This document shows, piece by piece, positions 1 through 7,012 of a stretch of 35,445 bases of DNA. This DNA comes from an uncultured Oscillospiraceae bacterium (lineage in GTDB: Bacteria; Bacillota; Clostridia; Oscillospirales; Oscillospiraceae), in assembly GCA_944387285.1 (NCBI GenBank), contig CALXEH010000022.1, positions 1 through 35,445 on the forward strand, given 5' to 3'. The position numbers and the translations under genes are program-made. Below the pieces are notes generated by a model that searched no databases, had not been told where the DNA came from, and saw nothing but the letters and a program-made list of their open reading frames with translations. Positions within the stretch are counted from its first letter, which is position 1. Each line of letters begins with the position of its first letter.

Positions 1-1560
1 GCTGTGTTCGGCTGGCTGCCCGTTTTCCTCTGGGTCGTCATCGGCGGTATCTTCTTCGGCGCCATGCACGACTTCGGCGCGCTCTTCGCGTCCATCCGTC
101 ACGGCGGCCGTTCCATCGGCGAGGTCATAAAGGACAACATCGGCCCGAAGGCGTATAAGCTGTTCGTCATCTTCGCGCTGCTGGTCCTCATCCTCGTCAT
201 CGCGAGCTTCACCTCCGTCGTTGCCAGTACGTTCCAGTCCACCGTTGATGCCAACGGCAACCCCTACGACTTCATCACCGTGGGCATGGACAACGCCTCC
301 GGCAACGCCTCCACGGCGACCACGAGCCTGCTGTTCATCGTCATAGCCGTCATCTTCGGCTACTTCGTCTACCGCAGGGGCGCCAAGGTCGGCCCCGCGA
401 CCATCATCGGCGTCATCGGCATCATCGTCATCACCTTCATCGGCCTGAACGTCGGCATCAACCTGCCGCGTACCCCCTGGATAATCTTCATCGCCGTGTA
501 CATCACCCTGGCCTCCCTGCTCCCGGTCTGGATACTCCTCCAGCCGCGTGACTATCTGTCCAGCTTCCTGCTGTACGGCATGATGATCCTGGCTCTCGTC
601 GGCGTCCTCGGCGGCTCCTGGAACAGCGAGTTCGAGCTCGAGGCCTTCACCGGCTGGGAGTCCAGCAGCGGCTATCTGTTCCCGACCCTGTTCATCACCG
701 TCGCCTGCGGCGCCATCTCCGGCTTCCACAGCCTGGTCGCCTCCGGCACCAGCTCCAAGCAGATCAACTCCGAGAAGGACGCCAAGGTCATCGGCTACGG
801 CGCCATGATCGTCGAGTGCATCCTGGCCATCCTCTCCCTGATCGCCGCCGCCACCGTGTGGCACCTCGTTCAGGGCGGCGAGAACAGCCTGGGCCTCACC
901 ATGAGTTCTCCTCCGACCATCTTCGCCGGCGGCCTTGCCACCCTCGTTGCCAACATGACCGGCACCGTGGCGGACTTCTCCAACCCGCTGTTCAACACCG
1001 TTTACACCCTGCTGACCCTGGCCGTCTCCGTCTTCGCGCTGACCTCCCTGGACACCGGCACCCGTCTGGGCCGCTACATGTTCACCGAGCTCTTCGTGCG
1101 TGAGGGCGAGGACCCGGCCAAGATCACCGGCTTCCGCGGCTTCCTGGCTAAGCCCGTGGTCGGCACCATCATCCTTGTCGCCATCGGCTGCTCCCTCGGC
1201 TACGCCAACGTCACCGCCATCTGGGCTCTGTTCGGCGCCGCCAACCAGCTCCTCGCCGGCCTGGCTCTCATGGCCGTCGCCTGCTGGCTCGGCAACATCG
1301 GCAAGAGCAACAAGATGTTCTTCATCCCCATGGTCTTCATGATGATCGCTACCCTGACCTCTCTGGTCATCACCGCTACCCAGAGGATCAACTCCGTCAT
1401 GGCCGGCGGCGCTGACTGGACCATTTGGTTCCAGCTCATCTTCGCCGTTGCGCTCATCATCCTCGCTGTTGTCGTCAGCATCAGCGGCATCCAGACCTTT
1501 GCCAAGCAGGCGAAGGGCGTGATCACCGGCGACGCCAAGGCTGTCGAGGCCACGAAGTAA
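1..1560 (+). CDS. cstA: Carbon starvation protein CstA family transporter (5' end outside window)
   Basis: CstA proteins are multi-spanning inner-membrane transporters for peptides or pyruvate, induced when carbon is limiting. The visible 519 codons are almost wholly hydrophobic, with about a dozen membrane segments. They begin in the part of CstA that follows the conserved GAGPxxGP region: the first residues include GGIFFGAMHDF and HGGRSIGEVI, and later there is LLQPRDYLSSFLL. Family members have roughly 90 more residues before this point, so the GTG at position 4 is not the true start and the gene is cut by the window edge. The stop is TAA at 1558-1560, followed by a strong terminator. Codon use is more biased than in neighbours (Ile mostly ATC), which suggests high expression. 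The substrate cannot be told from sequence. Confidence 0.93.
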   Translation, partial: AVFGWLPVFLWVVIGGIFFGAMHDFGALFASIRHGGRSIGEVIKDNIGPKAYKLFVIFALLVLILVIASFTSVVASTFQSTVDANGNPYDFITVGMDNASGNASTATTSLLFIVIAVIFGYFVYRRGAKVGPATIIGVIGIIVITFIGLNVGINLPRTPWIIFIAVYITLASLLPVWILLQPRDYLSSFLLYGMMILALVGVLGGSWNSEFELEAFTGWESSSGYLFPTLFITVACGAISGFHSLVASGTSSKQINSEKDAKVIGYGAMIVECILAILSLIAAATVWHLVQGGENSLGLTMSSPPTIFAGGLATLVANMTGTVADFSNPLFNTVYTLLTLAVSVFALTSLDTGTRLGRYMFTELFVREGEDPAKITGFRGFLAKPVVGTIILVAIGCSLGYANVTAIWALFGAANQLLAGLALMAVACWLGNIGKSNKMFFIPMVFMMIATLTSLVITATQRINSVMAGGADWTIWFQLIFAVALIILAVVVSISGIQTFAKQAKGVITGDAKAVEATK

Positions 1561-1576
1561 TCCCGTTTCACAACAC

Positions 1577-1613
1577 AAAAAAGACGTGCTGCATATGCGG
1601 CACGTCTTTTTTA
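1577..1613. terminator. Bidirectional intrinsic terminator between cstA and the zinc-ribbon gene
   Basis: A 13-bp perfect stem (1577-1589 with 1600-1612) has an A-run on the left arm and a T-run on the right arm, so it can terminate transcription from both sides. It lies between convergent genes, 16 bp after the cstA stop and 11 bp before the 3' end of the minus-strand gene. Confidence 0.92.
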
Positions 1614-1623
1614 TCGTTTTTCG

Positions 1624-2328
1624 TCACATGTGGAACCTTCGCCGGGCCTCTTCCCTGAGCGAGGGGACGCGCCGGACGATGATGAGCGGGATGGACAGGC
1701 CCACGCAGGAGGCGAGCACCACCAGCGCCCAGCCGGGCGTCCATTCGCCGATGAGGTACCTGTCGCAGATGTACTCGGTCAGCATGGAAAATAGCCCTAT
1801 GGCCATGAGCACCAGCACGGCCGACACCAGCAGCGAACAGCGCCGGGTGCGGATTATCCAGTAGAGCACGGGGATGATCACGACGGCGGCGACGTTGATG
1901 GGCAGGGCCAGGGCGAGGAACCAGTCCATGCCGTCGAGCGCGACGGCGATGAGGCAGACGTAGGCGCCCACGGCGAGCACGTCGAGGGTGAGGCGCACCC
2001 AGATGAACATGCCCTTGATGAGCAGCGGCGGCACGAACCAGACCCAGAGCATCGCCATAGCCCCGCCGATGAAGAAGGACCACCAGATGTGGCTGTAGAA
2101 GACGAGGTTAAGCAGGCCGCAGCAGATGGCCACGGACAGGAGCATGGAACTGAGCAGCAGCGCCGCCTCGCGCCTGGATACGGGCGCGACTTCCTCCTTC
2201 CTCGAGGGGAAGAAGCCCGGCTCGGCGGCGTCCGGGTGGCAGTTCGGGTTCACGACGGGCGTGCTGCAGAGCGGGCAGGCGATGGCGCCCGGGTTGAGCT
2301 CCACGCCGCAGTTTACGCAGTAAGACAT
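1624..2328 (-). CDS. Zinc-ribbon multi-pass membrane protein (DUF6320-like)
   Basis: The 234-residue protein starts with a C4 zinc ribbon (CVNC at residues 4-7, CPLC about 10 residues later), then a short linker and roughly six hydrophobic segments covering most of the rest. This matches the DUF6320 type of membrane protein found in Clostridia; its function is unknown. The ATG is well supported by AGGGGGT seven bases upstream. The SD contains the TAG stop of the upstream acyltransferase gene, so the two are 10 bp apart and probably translationally coupled. The fixed pairing suggests this protein works with the acyltransferase at the membrane, which is inference. Confidence 0.8.
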   Translation of the reverse strand: MSYCVNCGVELNPGAIACPLCSTPVVNPNCHPDAAEPGFFPSRKEEVAPVSRREAALLLSSMLLSVAICCGLLNLVFYSHIWWSFFIGGAMAMLWVWFVPPLLIKGMFIWVRLTLDVLAVGAYVCLIAVALDGMDWFLALALPINVAAVVIIPVLYWIIRTRRCSLLVSAVLVLMAIGLFSMLTEYICDRYLIGEWTPGWALVVLASCVGLSIPLIIVRRVPSLREEARRRFHM

Positions 2329-2338
2329 AGCATACCCC

Positions 2339-3613
2339 CTAACGGTTGCTTTCTATCCGCACATGCAGGCCGTCCCTCACGAGGAAGCGGAAGAACTCGC
2401 GTTCGAGCTCCGTCTCCTTCTGCACGCCGGAGAAGGTTATCTCAAAGGTATCACCGTAGCTGATGGTGGAGACATGCGGCCGGGCCACGGTGGCCTGGCC
2501 CTGGACGACCTCCATGTGCTCGATGTAGGGCCTCATGCACTCGGGCACGACGAAGCGCCCGGGGTTCGTCAGCACGGCGCTGTAGGGCTCGACGCCGGTG
2601 AGGTGGTAGCTGAGCAGCATGATGGGGTTCTTGAGCACCCTGGGTATGAGCACGAGGAAGGGGTTGAGCAGCAGGCGCACGCCCCGGGTCATGGCGGCGC
2701 GCAGCTTCACCGGTTCGGCGGTGAGGTGCATGTAGCTGTGGATGAGCGAGATGAGCTGCTCAAAGCTGTAATCGCCGAGGGTCGGATCCACGCTGGGCTG
2801 TACGGTGATGATGAAGTTGCGCAGGGTCTCGGTGGGGAAGAAGGGCCGCAGGTTCACGGGCACGGCCAGGGTCACGGGCTTTTCGCGTATGGGCCGCTCG
2901 CGCTTCTGCTTTTCTATGAGCTGCAGCATGAGCACCGCCGCGAGGTATTCCGTGATGGACGCGCCGTAGGAACGGGCCTTGCCGCGCAGCTCCTGCACCG
3001 AGAGAAAGCCCATCGTGACGTGGAAGGTGTAAAAGGGCTCGGGCGTGCCGCGGTTCTGATAGGCCTTGGGTACGCGCGGTATGGCCCGCGCGGCCTTGCC
3101 GGCGTAGCGGAGATAGGCGTCCTCGCGCTCCTCGGGCCTGGGCGGCTCGTCGAGGTCGATGACGCCCTCGCCCGGCGGTATCGCCGCCCCGCGCTGGCGC
3201 AGGTACTCGGCCAGCAGGGCCTTGAAGAAGGTGAGCGAGCCCGCACCGTCTGCCAGGGCATGGAAGACCTCCAGGGAAATGCGGCTGCGGTAGTAGTAAA
3301 AGCGCACGAGCCAGCCGCTGTCCTCGTTGAAGCGCACGGGCCGGCAGGGGTCGGCGGTGTCCTCCTTGACATAGGGCCCCGGCGCGGTGTTCGGCTCGAA
3401 GTAGTACCAGAAAAAGCCCCGGCAGATCTTCATCGCAAAGCCGGGAAAGCGCGGCAGGGTGCGGTCCACGGCGGCCTGGAGCAGCACGGGGTCCACGCGC
3501 TCCGTCAGCACGGCCGAAAAGCGGTATATGGCCGAGAACTCCTCCCTCTGTATGGAGGAATACATGAAGCTGGCGTTGTCCATGCGGTACCAGGGCCTGC
3601 GCGGCTTTTCCAT
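2339..3613 (-). CDS. HxxxD-type acyltransferase (condensation-domain / alcohol acetyltransferase-like)
   Basis: This 424-residue protein has the chloramphenicol acetyltransferase/condensation-domain fold signature. The catalytic HxxxD motif is HALADG with His118 and Asp122, inside SLEVFHALADGAGS. The family transfers acyl groups from CoA or carrier-protein thioesters to alcohols or amines; the acceptor here is unknown. The ATG at 3613 is chosen over upstream in-frame codons because GGGAGG lies seven bases before it. A promoter-like pair sits upstream (3642-3670). It is the first gene of a two-gene unit with the zinc-ribbon membrane protein. The C-terminal half looks like the DFG-side subdomain with long hydrophobic helices (PFLVLIPRVLKNPIM). 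It could be annotated as alcohol acetyltransferase, but that substrate is not shown by the sequence. Confidence 0.8.
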   Translation of the reverse strand: MEKPRRPWYRMDNASFMYSSIQREEFSAIYRFSAVLTERVDPVLLQAAVDRTLPRFPGFAMKICRGFFWYYFEPNTAPGPYVKEDTADPCRPVRFNEDSGWLVRFYYYRSRISLEVFHALADGAGSLTFFKALLAEYLRQRGAAIPPGEGVIDLDEPPRPEEREDAYLRYAGKAARAIPRVPKAYQNRGTPEPFYTFHVTMGFLSVQELRGKARSYGASITEYLAAVLMLQLIEKQKRERPIREKPVTLAVPVNLRPFFPTETLRNFIITVQPSVDPTLGDYSFEQLISLIHSYMHLTAEPVKLRAAMTRGVRLLLNPFLVLIPRVLKNPIMLLSYHLTGVEPYSAVLTNPGRFVVPECMRPYIEHMEVVQGQATVARPHVSTISYGDTFEITFSGVQKETELEREFFRFLVRDGLHVRIESNR

Positions 3614-3641
3614 AGGCTGCCTCCCTTTGCAGTATAAAGGG

Positions 3642-3670
3642 ATTTTAACACCTCTGCGCAATGCCCACAA
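3642..3670 (-). promoter_or_regulatory. Probable promoter of the acyltransferase operon
   Basis: On the minus strand, TTGTGG (3670-3665) and TAAAAT (3647-3642) are separated by 17 bp. The -10 box is one base from consensus and the -35 box is weak. Transcription would start about 20-25 bases before the ATG at 3613. Confidence 0.55.
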
Positions 3671-3777
3671 GTCGAAATTAAAAAAACGTTCAAAAAGTCC
3701 GGGAACTTTTTTCTCACAAGTCAGTCATATGGCCACGGCGAGCAAGCCGCCGAATACTGTAAGGAGCAAATGAAAAG

Positions 3778-4404
3778 ATGAAAAAGATCATAGCTGCGGT
3801 GCTCTGCATCGCGATGTGCCTGGCCCTGCTGAGCGCCTGCGGCACGCAGAACGATACCCCCACCGATACCACGGAGCCGACGACGAGCGACACGCCTGAG
3901 ACTCCGGAAGACAGCACCGAACCCGAAGATACCACCGAGCCGGACGACACCGCCGAGCCGGACGATACCACCGAGCCCGACGACGGCGCCGAGGCCGGCG
4001 GCAGCGTCCTGGCCGACGCCATCACCGCCGCCCGTACCGACGAGGAGAACGAGGCCTACCAGGTCATGAGCGACAAGGACGCCATCGAGGATGCGTACTA
4101 CAATGTCGTCGGCTTCACCGCCGCGGACGTGGACGAGGTGGCCATGAGCGTTTCCCTCATCAACATCAAGGCCTACGGCATAGTCATCGCCAAGCCGGCG
4201 GAAGGCTGCGAGGAGACCGTCAAGGCCGGCCTGCAGGGCTTCATCGACACCCAGTGCGCGAACTTTGAGACCTACCTGGCCGACCAGTACGAGATCGCGA
4301 AGAACGCGAAGCTCGAGACCCTGGACGACGGCACGATCGTGATGGTCATGTGTGAGAACGCCGACACGGTCTATGAGGCCATAGTCTCGGCCATCTCCGC
4401 CTGA
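3778..4404 (+). CDS. DUF4358-type lipoprotein with acidic Thr/Glu/Pro linker
   Basis: The N-terminus is a lipoprotein signal peptide ending in LSAC, with Cys21 as the lipidation site. Residues 25-70 form a low-complexity acidic linker made of repeated TEPDDT/TEPEDT units. The rest resembles the DUF4358 domain common in Clostridia lipoproteins (motifs YNVVGF, VSLINIKAYGIVIAKP, and Phe/Asn-rich segments near FETYLADQYEIAKNA). Its role is unknown; it is expected on the outer face of the cytoplasmic membrane. The nearest SD (AAGGAG at 3761-3766) lies 11 bases before this ATG. A closer ATG at 3770 is out of frame and ends after three codons, with its stop overlapping the real start. A strong terminator follows. 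Confidence 0.85.
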   Translation: MKKIIAAVLCIAMCLALLSACGTQNDTPTDTTEPTTSDTPETPEDSTEPEDTTEPDDTAEPDDTTEPDDGAEAGGSVLADAITAARTDEENEAYQVMSDKDAIEDAYYNVVGFTAADVDEVAMSVSLINIKAYGIVIAKPAEGCEETVKAGLQGFIDTQCANFETYLADQYEIAKNAKLETLDDGTIVMVMCENADTVYEAIVSAISA

Positions 4405-4418
4405 AAAATGGCATAAGG

Positions 4419-4450
4419 ACGCCCCGGCGCGGCAGCGCCGGGGCGTTTTT
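4419..4450 (+). terminator. Intrinsic terminator of the DUF4358 lipoprotein gene
   Basis: A 12-bp perfect GC-rich stem (4419-4430 with 4435-4446), a GGCA loop, and a T-run. It lies 15 bp after the TGA stop and also sits at the 3' side of the minus-strand MATE remnant. Confidence 0.92.
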
Positions 4451-4456
4451 GCATGT

Positions 4457-4870
4457 TCAGGCGCCGGCCGGCCGGCGCAGGGCCCGCATGGTGTATGCTG
4501 CCGCGGCGGCGGAGAGCGCGAAGGTGAGCACATCCGAGACGGGCATCGACAGCAGTATGCCGTCCAGGACGAAGAAGACGGGCAGCAGCAGCGCAAAGCC
4601 GACGCCGAAGACGGCGATGAGCTGTCCCGGGAAGAGCTCGACGATGAGCAGGGCCGCCGCCCCAACGGCTGCCTCGGCTGTCAGCAGCTGCCCCAAAACC
4701 GTGGCCACCGCCGCGCCCATCATGCCCCAGCCGAAACCGAAGATGAAGACCTGGTCGGCAATGTTGTAGAGCGAGGCCACCAGCAGAGAGATTATGCAGG
4801 GCAGGGAGTAGCGCCGCATGAGCGCGCCGACCGGCTCCGTCTCGAGGAATGTGTTCGATCTTTCGTTCAA
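4457..4870 (-). pseudogene. MATE family efflux transporter remnant with in-frame internal deletions
   Basis: The reading frame is intact but encodes only 137 residues, against about 450 for MATE drug/Na+ antiporters. It reads as separated pieces of one MATE protein joined in frame. There is an N-terminus with TM1 (NERSNTFLETEPV to SLYNIADQVFI), a piece normally near TM5-6 (FGFGWGMMGAAVATVLGQL), a piece from the second half (VELFPGQLIAVFG), and the C-terminal helix (DGILLSMPVSDVLTFALS). Whole helices are missing, so normal transport is not plausible. I chose the TTG at 4870 because GGGGTG lies five bases upstream and MNERSNTF is the usual MATE start; ATG at 4888 is an alternative. It keeps a good promoter (4944-4972), so it may still be expressed. 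Confidence 0.78.
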
Positions 4871-4943
4871 ATTATCACCCCAAAACACAAAAACAGCGGG
4901 TGGGCAACCGGATTTACGCAGTTACGCCCTCGCTGTATTTGTT

Positions 4944-4972
4944 ATTATATACCCTTCTTTTCGCTGATGCAA
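4944..4972 (-). promoter_or_regulatory. Promoter upstream of the MATE remnant
   Basis: On the minus strand, TTGCAT (4972-4967) and a perfect TATAAT (4949-4944) are 17 bp apart. The box pair sits between the MerR gene and the MATE remnant and points at the remnant, so the decayed gene still has an apparently working promoter. Confidence 0.65.
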
Positions 4973-4997
4973 AGGTGATTTTGAACAAAAAATGCAC

Positions 4998-5438
4998 TCA
5001 AAGCCCATGCGCGCGCAGGTAAGCTGCGCGTATCCCCTCCGGCATATCCCCGGGCTGCAGGCCGGTGAGCCGCTCCTCGCCGCCGTCCTTTATCGCCTCG
5101 CCGTAGTACCAGCACTTGAAGTCCAGCATATCCAGCACGCGGCCCAGCCGCTCCAGCTCCGCCTCCACCGCCCGCTTCTGCGCCTCGAACAGCTCCAGCC
5201 GCTGCCGATAGGTCGAGCTGCCCTCGGCGCACCAGTCCATGAAGCGGCGGATGTCCCTGATCTCCAGCCCCGAGCGCTTCAGGCACTCTATCACCCTGAG
5301 CGCCTCCAGCTCGCGTTCCGTGAAGCGCCGTATGCCCGAGCTGCGCTCCAGCCCGGGGAACAAGCCCTCCCTGTCGTAATATCTCAGCGTCGATACCGGC
5401 AGCCCGAACAGCTTGGAGACCTCGCCTATAGTGTACAT
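4998..5438 (-). CDS. MerR family transcriptional regulator
   Basis: A 146-residue MerR-type DNA-binding protein. Residues 1-70 are the winged helix-turn-helix (YTIGEVSKLFGLPVSTLRYYDREGLF, then RRFTERELEALRVI). A long dimerisation helix follows (about residues 80-115), with a short C-terminal effector region containing KCWYYGEAI. MerR regulators twist a promoter with an over-long spacer so that RNA polymerase can use it. Exactly such a promoter lies in the gap to the divergent hydrolase gene, so this protein probably controls the hydrolase and cyclophilin-like lipoprotein, and perhaps itself. There is no clear metal-binding cysteine pair, so the inducer is more likely organic or redox-related; this is inference. 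The ATG at 5438 starts the conserved MYTIGEV. Confidence 0.92.
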   Translation of the reverse strand: MYTIGEVSKLFGLPVSTLRYYDREGLFPGLERSSGIRRFTERELEALRVIECLKRSGLEIRDIRRFMDWCAEGSSTYRQRLELFEAQKRAVEAELERLGRVLDMLDFKCWYYGEAIKDGGEERLTGLQPGDMPEGIRAAYLRAHGL

Positions 5439-5470
5439 ATGCCCACCGCCCGAAAAATTTATAAAAGTGC

Positions 5471-5501
5471 TTGACCTAAAGTCAGCTTTAGGTATTACAC
5501 T
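5471..5501 (+). promoter_or_regulatory. MerR-type promoter and palindromic operator
   Basis: TTGACC (5471-5476) and TACACT (5496-5501) are separated by 19 bp, the over-long spacing typical of MerR-activated promoters. Within the spacer and -35 edge is a perfect 8-bp inverted repeat, ACCTAAAG (5474-5481) and CTTTAGGT (5486-5493), with a 4-bp centre. Placement of a palindrome between the -35 and -10 boxes is the hallmark of this family. It drives the hydrolase gene, starting about 40 bp downstream. Confidence 0.88.
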
Positions 5502-5549
5502 CAGTGTACCAAAGCGGTAAACCGCTGTCAAGGCAAGGGAGTGTTTCAA

Positions 5550-6524
5550 ATGGAAAAGCTGGTACTGACTGACGTATGGGACAAGACCTTCCCGAAAAGC
5601 GGCCGGGTGGGGCACGAGAAGGTCTGTTTTCACAACCGTTTCGGCATAGCGCTGGCGGGCGACCTGTACATCCCGCAGGGGATGCCGGGGCCCTTTGCGG
5701 CGCTGGCGGTCTGCGGGCCTTTCGGCGCGGTGAAGGAGCAGGCCTCCGGCCTCTATGCGCAGGAGCTGGCGGAGCGGGGCTTCCTCTGCCTCGCCTTCGA
5801 CCCCTCGTTCACGGGCGAGAGCGGCGGCGAGCCTCGGTATGTGGCCTCGCCCGACATAAACACCGAGGATTTCCAGGCGGCGGTGGACTATCTCTCCGCC
5901 CGGGACGACGCAGACCCCGGGAAGCTCGGCCTGGTCGGCATCTGCGGCTGGGGCGGTCTGGCGCTCAACGCCGCCTGCATCGACACGCGCGTGAAGGCCA
6001 CGGCCGCAGCCACGATGTACGACATGTGCCGGGTCACGGCCAAGGGCTGCTTCGACGCCGAGGACAGCGCCGAGGCGCGGCAGGCCAAGCGCGCCGCGCT
6101 CAACGCCCAACGCACCGAGGACTGCAAAAGCGGCTCATACGCCCGCGCCGGCGGCGTCGTGGACCCTCTGCCCGAGGACGCGCCGCAATTCGTGCGCGAT
6201 TACTACGACTACTACAAGACCCCGCGCGGATACCACGCGAGATCGCTCAACTCGAACGAGGGCTGGAATGTGACGAGCTCGCTGTCCTTCCTGAACGCCT
6301 CGCTGCTGAACTATGCGGGCGAGATCGAAAGCGCCGTCATGGTGCTGCACGGCGAGGCGGCGCACTCGCTCTACTTCGGCCGCGATGCCTTCTCAAGGCT
6401 CCGGGGCGAGAACAAGGAGCTGGTCATCGTCCCCGGCGCGTCCCACACCGACCTCTACGACAGGAAGAACATCATCCCCTTCGAGCGCATCGCTGATTTC
6501 TTCAGGCGATACCTGGACACATGA
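5550..6524 (+). CDS. Alpha/beta hydrolase, dienelactone hydrolase-like
   Basis: A 324-residue cytoplasmic alpha/beta hydrolase. The nucleophile elbow is GICGWGG, with Cys132 where most relatives have Ser; Cys is normal in the dienelactone hydrolase branch. The catalytic acid and His are probably in HGEAAHSLYFGRD and GASHTDLYD. Other family motifs are FDPSFTGESGGEPR and the TMYDM segment after the elbow. The ATG at 5550 is supported by AAGGGAG eight bases upstream, which is better than the GTG at 5541. It is the first gene behind the MerR-type promoter, and its stop overlaps the next ATG (ATGA). Relatives are often found in MerR-controlled stress or detoxification units; the substrate is unknown. 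Confidence 0.88.
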   Translation: MEKLVLTDVWDKTFPKSGRVGHEKVCFHNRFGIALAGDLYIPQGMPGPFAALAVCGPFGAVKEQASGLYAQELAERGFLCLAFDPSFTGESGGEPRYVASPDINTEDFQAAVDYLSARDDADPGKLGLVGICGWGGLALNAACIDTRVKATAAATMYDMCRVTAKGCFDAEDSAEARQAKRAALNAQRTEDCKSGSYARAGGVVDPLPEDAPQFVRDYYDYYKTPRGYHARSLNSNEGWNVTSSLSFLNASLLNYAGEIESAVMVLHGEAAHSLYFGRDAFSRLRGENKELVIVPGASHTDLYDRKNIIPFERIADFFRRYLDT

Positions 6525-6961
6525 GGCGCGGCGGGATAATGCTTCTGGCCCTTGCCATGGCCCTTGGCGCGGGCTGCGGCTCCGCCGGAGCGGAGCCGCC
6601 CGAGGGCGGGCTGGAGCTGGCGGTGGACGGCAGGCAGCTCGAGGTAATATGGGAGGACAACGACTCGGTCGAGGCCCTGAAAGCCCTTGCGGGCAGCGGC
6701 GGGCTGGAGCTGACAGCGGAGCCGTACGGCGGCTTCGAGCAGGTCGCCGCCCTGCCTGAGCGCATAGTGCGCGGCGACAGGCAGACGACCGCACAGCCCG
6801 GGGACATCATGCTGTACAGCGGCGGCTCTATCGTGCTGTTTTACGGCTCGAACAGCTGGAACTACACCCGGCTCGGACGGATCAGCGGCCTGGATGAGGC
6901 CGAACTGACCGAGCTGCTCGGCGGAGACGGCGTCAATATCACGCTGTCCGTCCCGTCCTGA
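6521..6961 (+). CDS. Cyclophilin-like fold lipoprotein
   Basis: The 146-residue product has a lipoprotein-like signal (LGAGC, Cys19; Gly at -3 is not ideal for a lipobox). A single cyclophilin-like domain of the small TM1367/PF18050 kind follows. Typical family features are visible: DNDSVEALKAL near the start, PYGGFEQV, QPGDIMLYSGGSIVLFYGSNSWNYTRLGRI, and a final beta strand after LTELLGG. These proteins lack the classic prolyl isomerase active site, and their function is not established. The ATG overlaps the stop of the hydrolase gene by four bases, so the two are translationally coupled and under the same MerR-type promoter. A terminator follows directly. Confidence 0.85.
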   Translation: MRRGGIMLLALAMALGAGCGSAGAEPPEGGLELAVDGRQLEVIWEDNDSVEALKALAGSGGLELTAEPYGGFEQVAALPERIVRGDRQTTAQPGDIMLYSGGSIVLFYGSNSWNYTRLGRISGLDEAELTELLGGDGVNITLSVPS

Positions 6962-6970
6962 CGCAATAAG

Positions 6971-7001
6971 GCCCCGGACGCTGCCGCGTCCGGGGCGTTT
7001 T
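6971..7001 (+). terminator. Intrinsic terminator after the MerR-controlled operon
   Basis: A 10-bp perfect stem (6971-6980 with 6987-6996), a 6-base loop, then GTTTT. It sits between the cyclophilin-like gene and the 3' end of the convergent PTS-IIC-like gene. Confidence 0.88.
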
Positions 7002-7012
7002 GTGTCCGGCAC

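Noticed and set aside
2363..3637. Long plus-strand open frame opposite the acyltransferase gene
   Set aside because: It is a mirror frame of a clear minus-strand gene in GC-rich DNA; the composition (His, Gly, Arg, Val-rich) matches no family and there is no ribosome binding site.
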